A stretch of DNA of 64,000 bases from Peribolospora baueri (GCA_029717555.1 JAMDHS010000019.1:1-64000), one strand, 5' to 3'. Counted from the first letter of the stretch, positions 1 to 10,692 are shown. Numbers and translations: made by a program. Notes: a model not told the origin generated them from the letters alone.

Positions 1-526
1 CAACGTTGGTGATCTTATTGAGCTTGCCACCACCACCGCCTTGCGCGGGAGGGCTGGCGGTGGTACCGCTGCCGGATTTACCGAACCCGAACCGGGGGAA
101 CTCGAACGCTCGCTCTTCGAGGTCGCGCTGATGCGGCTGCTGACCTTGGGGCTGCTGCTGCTGCTGGAGCTGGCCCATGCCAGTGGCGGCTTGGGCGCCG
201 GTGGCGGGACCAACGTTGGTGTTGACGTTGGTGGGGTTCTGGTGCGATCCGAACATGTCCATACCGGGGACCAGACGCTCTTCGAGGTCGCGCTGATGCG
301 GCGGCTGCTGGCCTTGGGGCGGCGGCTGCTGGCCTTGGGGCGGCGGCGGGGGCTTGCTGAAGGCGCCTACCAAGGGGAAAGCCATGGAGCCAAGCATGGC
401 AACGTTGGTGATCTTATTGAGCTTGCCACCACCACCGCCTTGCGCGGGAGGGCTGGCGGTGGTACCGCTGCCGGATTTACCGAACCCGAACCGGGGGAAC
501 TCGAACGCTCGCTCTTCGAGGTCGCG
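1..526. repeat. Exact 127-bp direct repeat, 399-bp period, inside the secreted protein gene
   Basis: Bases 1-127 are identical to 400-526. The spacing of 399 bp equals 133 codons, so each copy encodes the same peptide. Perfect identity over 127 bp, including third codon positions, points to recent duplication or gene-conversion homogenisation. The left edge of the first copy is the window boundary, so the array may continue outside. Confidence 0.95.
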
Positions 527-874
527 ACGGTACCCCTGGCTGCTGCTGCCGCCGAAAAGGCCGCTTAGCGGGTTCCCCAATAGGGCGGTGCCCGCGACGC
601 CGAGGGCGGCGCCGCCCAACAATCCTTTCGAGATACGGCGCTTGGAAGGAGGGGCGGCGGCGGTCTGCTGGTCGGCAGGCGGGGGAGGAGGAAGGGCAGT
701 CTGAGCGACGGCGCCGGTCTTGACGTAGACGCACGTCTCTCGTTGCTGGATGGTCTGGGCCTGAGCGCCGGTCTGGACGTGAACGCAGGTACCGTCCCTG
801 CGAGTGTTGTACGGCACCGGGGCGCCGATGGCGGACGAGGCCAAAAGAGCTGCGGAGACGACAGCGACCTTCAT
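1..874 (-). CDS. Secreted repeat-containing protein, partial (cut by left window edge)
   Basis: The ATG is at 874-872 and the frame stays open through 290 codons to the window edge, so the C-terminus is missing. The N-terminus MKVAVVSAALLASSAIGA looks like a signal peptide cut before PVPYN. A short Cys-containing segment follows (GTCVHVQTG, then ETCVYVKTG), then a basic spot (PSKRRISKG), then a Gly/Pro/Gln-rich repeat region. The motif RDLEER occurs three times, each after R or QR, and the first copy is preceded by RR. Two copies are followed by AFEFPRFGFGKSGSG. The DNA carries an exact 127-bp direct repeat at 1-127 and 400-526 with a 399-bp period, which keeps the frame. The composition resembles fungal secreted repeat proteins, some of which are Kex2-processed peptide precursors. 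I do not recognise the family, so function is unknown. Confidence 0.75.
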   Translation of the reverse strand, partial: MKVAVVSAALLASSAIGAPVPYNTRRDGTCVHVQTGAQAQTIQQRETCVYVKTGAVAQTALPPPPPADQQTAAAPPSKRRISKGLLGGAALGVAGTALLGNPLSGLFGGSSSQGYRRDLEERAFEFPRFGFGKSGSGTTASPPAQGGGGGKLNKITNVAMLGSMAFPLVGAFSKPPPPPQGQQPPPQGQQPPHQRDLEERLVPGMDMFGSHQNPTNVNTNVGPATGAQAATGMGQLQQQQQPQGQQPHQRDLEERAFEFPRFGFGKSGSGTTASPPAQGGGGGKLNKITNV

Positions 875-2378
875 ATCGAATGGGGGGGATGGGGGGAGGG
901 GGTAAAAAGGTAAAAAAAAGATAAAAAGAGTAAAGTAAAAAGGGGGGGCGGGGTCAAGAGCGTGGAAGTCGAAAAAAGGACGTGTGTAGGCCAGCTACGG
1001 GGACGAAGGTAAGGAAGAGCAAGGAGAGTCAGCACCAGGCGGACGTCGTTGGAAGGGAAGAGGGGGTTGTGAGAAGGAGGGAGAGAGGACAAAGACGGGG
1101 GACGCCGTTGGGCGGGGAGCGTTGCCCTTAAATACCCGCCGGCGCGGGCGCTGTCAAATTGGGAGCTGCCCTCGCCCAAGCTCGGCCGGCTGTGTGGCGT
1201 TGTTCGTTTCCGCGTGCGATCTCTCCGCCGGCGGGCGGGTCGGCACGGCGTGGCGCGGCGGTTGTGCGACGTGTGGGTGCGTCTGCTGGCATTGGCCGGC
1301 GCGATCGTCTGCGGTCGCCGCGCAGAGACGGCGGATCGGCGAACCGAAGTGACACATTAGTGGGCGCAATGCAATCGGCATGATAGCAGATCAGATACAG
1401 CCCATCCCATCCATCGTTCATCGTTCCCGGGTGAGCAAGAAGCAGGCCGGCCACGTCGACTCGACGGACGGCCGCCTGTCCTGTCCGCGTTCGCTACAGT
1501 AGCTGCCTCGCTGGCAGCCTCTCCCTCTCCCTCGCCCTTGCCCTTGCCTCCATCCGTCAACGGGCGCAAAGGTTAGTGTCGGCGCTCCGCTGCATGCATG
1601 CACGGCCTTGTGCTGGGCCGCGCCGTTCGCCGTCGCCGGCTGGGCTTGGGCGCGCTAGGTCCGCCGCTCGGCGCTGCTGGCCGACGCTCCGGTGGGCCTT
1701 GCGCCTTTTCGCTCCCGGTGACACACACAACACGCCAACCCGACACCCACGCCCACGAAAAGGCAGCTGCCGAGCGAATATGATCATTTGCGCTCCTCCT
1801 TTCTCCCGCATGTGGTGCCGTGACCATGACCATGACCGTGACCGACGATGGTGCGACATAGGCGCCCCCGGCCCCAGACGCATCTATCCGTCAAAACGTG
1901 AGATGCGATGCGATGCGAATCGAATACAATGCAATGCGTCTTTTAATTCCGCAACCGTCACTCGTCGCACAGCCCGACCAACCCGGATAATACACAGACG
2001 GCCACGTTTCCGGTACACCACCGTCCCCGCCGCGCAACACGACACGACACGACCTCGCCCCACCGTCTGTCGCCCGCCCTGCCGATTAGGATAAAAACCT
2101 TCCCCGTGAGGAACCACTAACAACGCCGGCTGGCTGGCTGGCTGACTGACTGCGCGCACGTCCCGAACGAGCTACGAACAGAGCAGGAAATAGACCGTGC
2201 ATGCGTGCGTGCGTGGACGACAGACGGACGGGTGCTTCAGGGATTTTAGCCGAAGATGCGCGGATAACCGGAAATACAGGCGAACAAGACTGACAGACTG
2301 CAGACTGATAGGCAAACAGACAGAGACAAAAAAAAAGACAACCCAAAGGAGACTCGACCTTGAACAACATACAACAAC
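875..2378. other. Intergenic region: promoter of the secreted protein and catalase 3' flank, rich in short tandem repeats
   Basis: No convincing gene is seen; the ORFs here are short and lack family resemblance. A TATA-like stretch (TATTTAA on the minus strand near 1127-1134) lies about 255 bp upstream of the secreted-protein ATG and could be its core promoter. The segment 1820-2330 holds several imperfect short tandem repeats: a TGACCA-type hexamer at 1821-1843, GATGC units near 1902-1918, CGACA units near 2038-2053, GGCT/GACT units near 2127-2152 and GCGT units near 2203-2214. The catalase 3' UTR must lie at the right end of this stretch. Confidence 0.6.
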
Positions 2379-4937
2379 TCAGAAAGCAACCTCGCTAGCA
2401 TCACGGTCCCAGACGCGGTGCCGCGCGACCTGGTCGATAAACGCGTCGTAAGCCGACCATTGATTCTTGTCGACCTCTGCACCGAGAAGGACGCCCTTGT
2501 CGATCGACCACCCTTTTGCCTTAGCCTCCCCCTCGTCGGGCATGTTGCCCGCGCTAACGCCGGCCAAAACAACAGTCTTGAGCCAGCTCACGTTGTGCGG
2601 GCCGAGAACGCCGACGGGCTTGAGGTGCCCGTACGCCTCGCGGACAAAGTGGACCAGCCGACCGTTCTTGGCCAGGTTGTCGTACCGCTCGCCCTCGCCG
2701 CGCGGCAAGATGAGCGCGTCAAAGTAGGTCGACCGGCAGCCCTCGATGTTAAAATCGGTCATCGGGATCACCTCGTCCTTGTCGTCCAGCGACACCCCCT
2801 TGGGCGCGACAGGCCCCTTGCGCGGGCCGATCAGCGCCTCCATCACCCCGGCGTCGTGGAGCGCCATCTGGATCGCCTTGACCTGCTTGCCGTCGACGCC
2901 GTCTAGGACAAAGATGCCCACCTTGCGTCCCTTGGCCGTCCACGTCTGTCGCTTGCCCTCCAGCTGGCTCCAGTACGCCGTCTTCTGGCCCTTATTCTGC
3001 CGCGACGGCGCCGGCGCCTTGAGGCCCACCTGGCTAGCCACCGCCACCGCCAAATTGTGGTCCAGTTCATTGTAGCGCGCGACCATGCGCTCGTGCACAC
3101 CCCGGTCGTCCACATGGCCGAGCTCGAAGCCAAGCGCGCTGATCAGGTGCGCCTGTTCGACCGGCGAGAGCGAATTATAGAACACTGCGAGCGCAAAGAG
3201 ATGAGACGAGTCAGCAAAAAAGGCCCGCCCACCGGCGTCCATACATGACTCACTCTGCGGCTGGTTAAAGTGTTCATTAAACTTGGGTCCGCGAGCGCGC
3301 TCGCGGACGCCCTCGACCTTGACGCGACTGAACGTCGCGCCGCCCTTGTCAGGCGGAGTGGGCCTGTAGCCGCCGCCCTTGATGTGAGCGCGGCTAGGGT
3401 AGTAGTTGATCTTGCCCTTGTACACCGCATCCTGGTGGAAACCGTCGCGGAGGTAGTTCGTCACCGGGCACTTGAGCGGCCGGTTGATGGGGATCGTGCT
3501 AAAGTTGGGGCCGCCGAGACGGGTGAGCTGGGTGTCCTGGTACGAAAAGTTGCGCACCGTCAGCATCGGATCGGCCGAATAGTCGATGCCCGGCACGATG
3601 TGCTGCGTGCAAAAGGCAATCTGCTCCGTCTCCGAGAAGAACTCGTCCGGGTTACGGTTGAGCTCCATGACGCCGATATACTGGACGGGCACCTGCTCTT
3701 CGGGAATGAACTATACGTCACAGGAAAAGGTCGCGTCAGCCGCGATCGTGTCTGCCTGCCACTCGCGTCTCATGCAATGCTCACCTTAGTATCGTCGAGC
3801 AGGTCAAAGTCAAATTTATGCTCGTCCTCCTCGGGAACCAACTGCACGCCAAGCTCCCACTGCGGGTAAGCGCCAGCTTCGATGGCCGTGTACAAGTCAC
3901 GCCGGTGAAAGTCCGGGTCCTGGCCCGCCAGCTTCAGCGCTTCGTCCCAGACGAGCGAGTGGATTCCCTGGCGCGGGCGCCAGTGGAATTTGACAAACGT
4001 CCGCCGCCCGCCCTTGCCGACGAGGACAAAGGTGTTGACGCCGAAGCCCTCCATAGTCCTAAAAGACCTCGGAATCGCGCGGTCGCTCATGAGCCAAAGC
4101 GTCATCGCCGTCGTCTCCTCCTTGAGGCTCATAAAGTCCCAGCTGCATACGAAACGCGATAAACACGGAAGTGAGCGACGACGCGAGCAACCGTGCCGAC
4201 GACCGTCTGCCTTGCTTACAAGTTGTCGTGCGCCGATTGTCCTTGAGGAATTTCGTTGTGCGGCTCAGGCTTGCCAGCATGGATGATATCGGGGAATTCG
4301 ATTCCTGATCCGACCCGAATCCGAATGACAGCTATCAGTCTCAGATCCCCACAGCCACGGTCGAGGAAGCGATCATGTGAACGAACGCCTCACCGTCTTG
4401 GATGAAGAAGACGGGGATGTTGTTGCCCACGATGTCCCAGTTGCCCTCCTCCGTGTAGAAGCGCGTGGCAAAGCCGCGAACGTCACGGACGGTGTCGGCG
4501 CTCCCCCTGGAGCCGAGCACCGTGGAGAAGCGAACGAAGGTGGGCGTGACGCGCGTCGCGTCGTTCAACACGGGCGCCACCGTCACGTCCTCGCTGAGCG
4601 GCTTGGTGAGAGTGAAGGTGCCGAACGCCCCGGCGCCGCGGGCGTGGACGACGCGCTCGGGGATGCGCTCGTGGTCAAAGTGGCTGACCTTCTCGCGGAC
4701 GTGGAAGTCCTCCAAGAGGGTAGGGCCGCGGTTGCCGGCCTTGAGGGTGTCTTCGGTATTATCGACGGCGGTGCCGAAGTAGCTCAACAGCGGGCCGGCG
4801 TTCTCGCCGTCCTGCATGATCGTCGGGTCCTCGAGCTGCTTCGCCTTCTTGTTCATCGAAGGGTTGCCGAACGCGGCCCCGGTGGCCTGGGCCGCCTTGG
4901 CGGCACCCGCCTCAGCAAGGCGCTGAGCAGCAGACAT
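2379..4937 (-). CDS. Large-subunit (clade 2 type) catalase, heme hydroperoxidase
   Basis: Decomposes hydrogen peroxide. Five exons, read on the minus strand: 4937-4394, 4304-4220, 4142-3785, 3710-3254, 3184-2379, giving 749 aa. The start is the ATG at 4937 (MSAAQRL); the open frame upstream lacks another ATG. The distal heme His lies in RVVHARGAG, the conserved Asn in VGNNIPVFF, and the proximal heme Tyr in the segment [16 protein letters not shown]. The last ~170 residues (from [14 protein letters not shown]) form the DJ-1/PfpI-like flavodoxin-fold domain that marks large-subunit catalases; a length near 750 aa also fits that clade. No signal peptide and no SKL-type peroxisomal C-terminus (ends EVAF), so a cytosolic enzyme is inferred. 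All introns are GT-AG with donors GTGAG or GTAAG. Confidence 0.95.
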
Positions 4938-6119
4938 GATTTTCGAAGTCGTGGTGGGCAACAAATAGAGGTGGTGATGGTGCGGCTAGAGAATGGACAA
5001 GCGAAGGAGACGAAGCGCGAGGCCTTGGGATGTGGAGGAAAAGGGGAATGAGCGGGCGGTTAAGAAGCTTTGCCCATCGTGCGGCGCTCCGTCAGAGCAC
5101 CACCGGTCGTCTTGTAATGAGATCGAGTCGATTGGAAGGCCCGCCCCGCGCGAACTGTTGTCTGAAGGGGAAGATCGTGCCTGCTGACTGAGACCCGAGA
5201 TCTCGCTGACATCACATCGGCCCCACCTGGCTGGGTTTGGACAAGCGGAGCGTAGATGGCGAGCCAAGTCTGCTGCGTGTGATACGAGACGTGGACGAGA
5301 TGAGTTTGCCTTGGCCAATGGGAGGAGGGAAGGGAGAGCTGAGCTCCAAGGGCCACAAATGCCCAACGCCATCGACAAGCCGTCGACGAGGGCTCGCTGA
5401 CGTCTTGCGGGACGCACGACGATCATCACGATCACGACCGTCGTCTGTCCGTCTTCCTGTCTGTCTCACCGACCGGCACCTAACTTAGGGAGCGCCGTCG
5501 AGCTACGCACGCACTCGCCGTCGAGGTCGAACTCGACGCTGGAGCTCGCTCGACGCCGTGGTGCATCCCCAGGCTCGCTCTCACCGCTTCTTGTCGTCCA
5601 TCCATCTCCATTCTCGCCGTTGCAGCCCAAGTCCGCGACCGACATGTCACAACCCACCTCGCAAGGAGAGCCGTGCCACGACGCCTCACGACGCCGCCCG
5701 ACACGGCCTCCGCCCCATCCCCGGACCGGCAAGGGAGTAAGAAGCAGACGACAACCCTCTGTGCTGCTCTGGTCCGCCTTTTCCTCCCTCTCTCTCTCCA
5801 CCGCTCGCTCACTCGCGGCTTTAAGCTGAACGAGCTGCGGCGCCGGCCGCTGGCCAATAACACGGCATCGCATATACGGTTCGTTGTTGCTTGTGTATGA
5901 CGACGCTTAACCCACGGCCGGCTTCCCGTTCTTCTCGCTGTCCGCGGCCCGTCTCGACGCTAAGCGCAGAGAGGCGTGCTTCATAGCACGACGAGGGCGC
6001 CGAGATGTAGGCTGAACTGATCCGAGGTGGTGCACTTTATCACGGACATAAGGTCGGTAGCGTAAGAGAATGCGGGGGGCTAACGGCTCCCTCATTGCTC
6101 TTTCCGCATTTCCTCGACA
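4938..6119. other. Divergent intergenic region, catalase and membrane protein promoters
   Basis: Upstream region shared by the catalase (minus) and the membrane protein (plus). CCAAT occurs near 5317 and 5850. ORFs of 100-150 codons on the minus strand (4986-5435, 5466-5873) show no family resemblance and look like GC-rich chance frames. No RNA gene is recognised. Confidence 0.5.
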
Positions 6120-8039
6120 ATGACCGTCGCGCGAAGGTTTGATAGCGAGCCAGATACTTGGGCGAACTCGCAGAGCCCGCCAGGCATGGGAAGGACGGCG
6201 CAGGACACGATGTCGACTACAAGGCCATACTCATCGTACAACTCTCAAACTTCTATTTCCCGCGCCCAGTCCTCTTCCGCTTCCTTCTTTGACAAGGACC
6301 TCGACGGCGTCCTCGCCGACGGCCCTTCCAGTCGTCGCAACACCTCTGCCTTCGAGCGCGATTACACGCACGGCCACAAGCTAAAACACCATCCGCTCGG
6401 GTTGGTCCTGTTTTCCCTCTGGGCAGCGTTCACCCTCGGCCTCGTCGTCCTGCTCCAGAAAGCGGCCGCAGCGGCTGGCTCGGCCGTGCACCAACCCTGG
6501 CACTACAGCTCGCTGCCCGGCATCCTCCTCACCGTCTTCGCTCAGGGACACGTGGCCGTGACGACCGTGTACCTAGGCCGCCTCGCCGTCTCCGCCCTTC
6601 ACCTTCCCGGTCGTTCCCCTTGCTCGTGGGCCGAGCTATTCTGGCAAGCTGATCGAAACTGGCAGGGGCCCTTGGGCTTCCTGTCCACGTTCTTCGGCGT
6701 GTGGAGGACAAGGGCCAGGCTTTCCTCCACGTTCTTTCTCTTCGCCGGCACCTGCCTCGTCGCCACCGCCACGCCCGTCCTGCTCTCTCGGGCCTACGAG
6801 CTCAAGACGATCGACGTGGCCGTACGCACACGGCTCGGCCTCAACGTCTTTCAGCCTTCCCAGATCCAGGCCATCGACGCGTACCTTCAGGTCGCCGCCG
6901 GGGGCGGCGCGTGGACGACGGCCAAATCCGTGTTGGATGTCTACAACAGCAGCGTCTACATCCCCGTCGGCTCCGTCCGCGACCCCTCGCGAGCCGACGA
7001 CATTTTCTTCGCCGGACAGACGTACGGCGCCGACGTCAACCTCGTAGGCGTTCGCACCCAAGGCGGATGCGACCGGATTGATCAAGGCGAAGGACAAGGT
7101 CAGGCGGCTGACGACTACGCGTTTTGGAAGCAGGCTTGCGACCGACTGCCGATGGCGCCGACCGCTCTTGGCACGTCCGTCGCGACCAATTGGAACGCCA
7201 ACGTGAACCTGTCGTGGTGCAGCAGCAAGGCCAGCTTCTCCAGTTGGATGGATTCGCCGTCTTCGTCTTTTGCGTCAGCGCTCGTCTGGATCAACGCTAC
7301 GAATGGAACAGACGCGGTGCAAGGTGTCGTGCAGTGCAACGTGACGTGGTCGACGGGCCGGGCCGACCTGAACGGTCGAAACCTCACCTTTGACGGTTTC
7401 CAAGAGGCGGCCGTGTACGACGTAGCGACGGCTCAAGGGGGCGAGCCCCTGTTGCACCCCCTCAACGCCGCGCTCACCGCTTTAGGTCAACAGATATACC
7501 TCTGCAAGTTCACCCCGTCGGCCATCATCAACATGCTCGGCTACACTGCCACGCTAGGCGACCAGGAAGTGCAGTTCGATCAACCGACCGTGGACGGCAT
7601 CGCCCAAGCCCTCTGGACCGGCGCCGCGCACATGGGGAGCGCCCTGGGGTTGCTGAGCCAACAGGGGAATCGGTCGTACGACGTTACGCAGTACGTGTCC
7701 GTCGCCGGCCGGACGGTGTCGCGCCCTTTTGCCTACATCAGCTGGGCGCTCCTCGGCCTGTGGCTTGTCCTCCTTCTCCTCGCCACCGCCCTTCTGTACA
7801 GGCCCACCATCGGAGACAGCCTCAACGCCTACGTCGCCGCGCGCTTGCTCGTAGATCGTCCAGATCTGGTGGACGGACGATGTTGTGGTCCCTTGGAAGA
7901 TAACGGGGAGCGCATGAGGACCCGGTTCGAGATGGTCGGAGACGTGAGAGCGGAGATGGACGTCGGGCATGTCGGCGTCGGCGGCGTGGGCATGTTGGTT
8001 AGGGGAAGAGAGTACGCCGGGGCGGCCTCCGCCTCCTGA
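6120..8039 (+). CDS. Intronless multi-pass membrane glycoprotein, unknown function
   Basis: A 639-aa single-exon ORF starting MTVARRFDSEP with A at -3 of the ATG. In-frame ATGs at 6186 and 6210 are alternative starts. The first ~90 residues are Ser/Thr-rich and polar (cytosolic-looking). Hydrophobic segments follow near residues 95-115 (LGLVLFSLWAAFTLGLVVLL), 130-155, 205-225 (FFLFAGTCLVATATPVLL) and 540-565 (WALLGLWLVLLLLATALLY). The ~310-residue stretch between the last two contains at least six NxS/T sequons and paired Cys residues, so it is probably a luminal or extracellular loop. The short C-terminal tail is basic then Gly-rich. The topology recalls fungal large-loop plasma-membrane proteins, but I cannot name the family. 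It is the only long gene here without introns. Confidence 0.75.
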   Translation: MTVARRFDSEPDTWANSQSPPGMGRTAQDTMSTTRPYSSYNSQTSISRAQSSSASFFDKDLDGVLADGPSSRRNTSAFERDYTHGHKLKHHPLGLVLFSLWAAFTLGLVVLLQKAAAAAGSAVHQPWHYSSLPGILLTVFAQGHVAVTTVYLGRLAVSALHLPGRSPCSWAELFWQADRNWQGPLGFLSTFFGVWRTRARLSSTFFLFAGTCLVATATPVLLSRAYELKTIDVAVRTRLGLNVFQPSQIQAIDAYLQVAAGGGAWTTAKSVLDVYNSSVYIPVGSVRDPSRADDIFFAGQTYGADVNLVGVRTQGGCDRIDQGEGQGQAADDYAFWKQACDRLPMAPTALGTSVATNWNANVNLSWCSSKASFSSWMDSPSSSFASALVWINATNGTDAVQGVVQCNVTWSTGRADLNGRNLTFDGFQEAAVYDVATAQGGEPLLHPLNAALTALGQQIYLCKFTPSAIINMLGYTATLGDQEVQFDQPTVDGIAQALWTGAAHMGSALGLLSQQGNRSYDVTQYVSVAGRTVSRPFAYISWALLGLWLVLLLLATALLYRPTIGDSLNAYVAARLLVDRPDLVDGRCCGPLEDNGERMRTRFEMVGDVRAEMDVGHVGVGGVGMLVRGREYAGAASAS

Positions 8040-8550
8040 GCAGAGGGCAAGGACGACGGCGCGTGGTGGCAACAACGTTCATTCCATTTCCGTCAGCTTG
8101 CAGTAGTCGTCGCGACGCGCGTCTTTTCACCTCACGTCATTGGCGGGGCGCACCGGACCCCGACGCGCTGTTAGATCCTTGTCCTCCTTGTCCTTCATCC
8201 CTGGCAGCGCCTCCCATGGTCTCGCCTCGTGACTGTTCTTTCTGGTAATCCGGTGGCTTTCTGGCACAGGCGCAAACTATTCATAGATCATCGTCTGCAA
8301 TGTAGACGATGATAAAGAACGGTAAGAGGCCTAGTGCTCCCTACCTGCAACACGACCAAATTGACAACCAAAGACAGCCATGCCCTACCCTGTCGGGAGC
8401 GTTCGAACGACGCAGGCAGGGAAAGCGGACTTGATCGGGTCCAGCTGGGGTATCTGGCAGAGCTCGACGGACGACTGCAGTAGACAAGACGCGAGTGCGT
8501 CCGCGTACTCAGGGACGTGCAGGCTAGCAGACGTACTCGGTTGGCCTGAA

Positions 8551-9215
8551 GCTTTTCCATTTTGCCACGTGGCATGACACTCGTTTCATGCCGCCGTTTT
8601 TTCTCCCACCCTTCGACGACCTGTGTCTTTCTTGTTCTTCCTTGCTGTTTTATCTTCCCTCCCCGTTGAAGACCGTTTTTCTATTGTGGAAGACCATTTT
8701 CTCCCTGTTTTTCATCTTCCACCGCTGATTCTCCGCCCACGCTTTTCCATTTTGTGGCCCGGCCGGCAGTGTAATATTCCACTTCCCGCCTCTCCCGCCA
8801 GCGCAATATTCCACTTCCCGCCTCCCCCGCCAGTGCAATATTCCACAATTCCACACTTTCCCCGCCACCCGCCAGTGCAACGTTCCACGCCTCCTCCGCC
8901 AGTATAACATTCCACCCTCTTCCGCCAGTATTCGTCCTTGTTCAAAACCAGTTTTCTTGCTGCTTTATGTTCCCTCCCCGTTGAAGACCGTTTTTCTTTT
9001 GTTGAAGACCCTTTTCTCCTTGTTTTTCATCTTCCACCGCTGATTCTCCGCCCACTCTTTTCCATTTTGCCACGTGGCACGACGTTTCTTGCCGCCGTTT
9101 TTCCTCCCTACCTGCGACGATCTGTTTCTTTCTAGTTTTTTCTTGCTGCTTTATCTTCCCTCCCCATTGAAGACCGTTTTTCTCTTGTTGAAAACCCTTT
9201 TCTCGACAGTAGGAC
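8551..9215. repeat. Three degenerate copies of a pyrimidine-rich direct repeat with CACGTG palindromes
   Basis: The core CTTGCTG(C/T)TTTAT.TTCCC begins at 8641, 8956 and 9142 and is followed each time by CTCCCC.TTGAAGACCG and TTTTTCT. A second block with the motif CATCTTCCACCGCTGATTC follows in the first two copies. The palindrome TGCCACGTGGCA occurs at 8563-8574 and about 9068-9079, each preceded by TTTTCCATTT. Copies are about 80-95 percent alike by eye. There is no coding potential and there are no obvious terminal repeats or target-site duplications, so this looks like local segmental duplication rather than a transposon. Confidence 0.8.
8763..8934. repeat. Minisatellite with ~26-42 bp units (GCCAGTGCAATATTCCAC core)
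   Basis: Six degenerate units begin at about 8763, 8797, 8829, 8871, 8898 and 8924. Each carries the core GCCAGTGCAATATTCCAC followed by a C-rich spacer (CTTCCCGCCTC-like). It lies between the first and second copies of the larger T-rich repeat. No transcript or protein can be inferred. Confidence 0.8.
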
Positions 9216-9309
9216 ATCGTGCAAACGAGAAGGATGAATGGCGTTCGTCGCCCCGGAGGCCGTCTTGAACCACCCATCCTTCGACTCTGCGAAGCTCGCC
9301 GCCACCCTC

Positions 9310-10369
9310 TCACGCCCTAACCTTTTTTTTCCTCTCCTCCCTTCTCCGCTTGATCGCTTCCATCCGTCGCTTGAGCACCTCCACGCGCTCGTCCGCCTCT
9401 TCTTGCACCCGCTGCTCTTCTTCGAGTCGGGAAAAGATCCTAGAGACGCAGGGATAAAAACGTGGAAGAGCAACGCGAAGGGAAGCAAGAGGGAAACCGA
9501 TCAGCACCGTCACGACTCGATCATCGGCTACCAAAAGCATCAGGCTCCGCGTGCCCTCTACGAGCAAGCAAGGAAGCGGAGACTCACTCCTCTTTCTCCT
9601 CCCTCTCCTCCCTCTCCCTCCTCTCCTGCTCGGTTTCTTCCTTAGGCGCTTCCTCCTCCTCTACCTCCATCTCCTCCACCGCAGCCCCTCGCCTATCGTC
9701 GGCCGCGCCGTTAGCCCGTGAGGAGCGGATATGCAGCTGTGGAGCCGCTTCAATCGTCGCTGATGCGGGTATGAAATCAGGTTGAGACTGAAATGGAGTT
9801 GCTGCCGGCGCGTCATCCCGAGCCTGTGCGAGCACTTCGCGTTGGAAGGCAGCCCATTCTGGGTCCTCTTCCTCTTCCGCCGTCACCGCCGTCGTTATCG
9901 CTGCCGCTCTGCCGTTGGTCGCAGACGATGGCGGTAGTTCCGTCCGTCTCCGCTTTCCCGCTCCAACACCCTCCTCTCCTTGAGTTTCCCGCGTCTCTGT
10001 CGCGCTCTCCCCGTCCTCGTCCGCCGCCCTCTTTCCCCTTCCCATCGCCGCCCCCTTTCCCCTTCCCATCGCCGCCCCCTTCGTCGCTGCTGCTTCTGCT
10101 GCTTCCGCCGCCCGTCTCTCCCTCTCCCGCATCTCCCGCTGCAACTCCTTCTCCTCCCTCTCCCTCCTCAGCCTCGCCACATTCTCCCGATGACTTTTGC
10201 TATTTGCATGAGAAGCCCAGAGCGACTCGTGCTTGATCGGAAGATGACCGCAGGCGGAGCAGGTGAGTTTGGAGGTGACGGGGTGATACGAGGCGAACGG
10301 GTCTGCAATGCGGCGAGCGGAGGTGGCCGCGCGGAGGAGAGAGCGGGCTGCGTCTTTTGCTGGAGGCAT
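9310..10369 (-). CDS. ZNF830/CCDC16-like C2H2 zinc-finger protein, probable spliceosome-associated factor
   Basis: Two exons, 10369-9588 and 9439-9310, 303 aa; donor GTGAGT and acceptor TCTAG, joined GA|G in frame. Residues ~22-65 match the ZNF830 N-terminal region: ADPFASYHPVTSKLTCSACG, then a CxxC...HxxxxxH zinc finger ending HANSKSHRENVARL. A long basic/acidic charged middle (coiled coil RRERE, then GAAMGRGK twice, then a KRRR nuclear signal) and a Glu-rich tract follow. The C-terminal helix (IFSRLEEEQRVQEEADERVE) matches the family end, with stop after KKKVRA. Human ZNF830 is found in spliceosomal complexes and has roles in DNA repair; a nuclear RNA-processing role is inferred here. It shares a 323-bp divergent promoter with the S28 peptidase gene. 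Confidence 0.8.
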
Positions 10370-10692
10370 GTCGGGCGGAAGGGTCGGACGGGAAGGATGA
10401 GAAGGCGACCTGCGTAGGTATCCAGAGCACAGACAGACGTCGGTCGCGTGGCGATCGGGATCACGTGCTCACACAACCCTATTCGGTCGTGTCGGCCGAG
10501 CAGGGCCGAACGAGGGATGAGCGGACGCGCTGATCAGGCCGGGCCCGATGGAGCAACACCGGTCGCCGTCCCGGTCGCCTTTGCCTTCACCTTCTCCCAC
10601 CTCGCACCATCGATCCGTTCTATTCGCGCTCCATTTCTTTTTTTTTTCCCTCTTCTTCGTTTCTCCTCGACGTTGTGCCCCGGCTTTTCGCG
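10370..10692. promoter_or_regulatory. Divergent promoter, zinc-finger gene / S28 peptidase
   Basis: This 323-bp region must contain both start sites. It includes one CACGTG (10462-10467, context ATCACGTGCT) and a pyrimidine-rich stretch with a run of T near 10639-10650 just before the peptidase ATG. No TATA box is evident. Confidence 0.5.

Larger units (their letters stand above)
8040..9309. other. Intergenic region made largely of degenerate repeats
   Basis: No gene is supported. The right half (8550-9215) is filled by T-rich direct repeats and a minisatellite, listed separately. ORFs in this span on both strands are translations of the repeats. The region separates the 3' ends of the plus-strand membrane protein and the minus-strand zinc-finger gene. 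Confidence 0.6.

Noticed and set aside
8551-9215. The repeat block as a transposable element
   Set aside because: No terminal inverted or long terminal repeats, target duplication or transposase-like frame could be found.
8650-9313. ORFs on both strands within the 8.6-9.3 kb repeat block, including Trp/Gly-rich peptides
   Set aside because: They are translations of direct repeats and the minisatellite, with no codon bias or homology.
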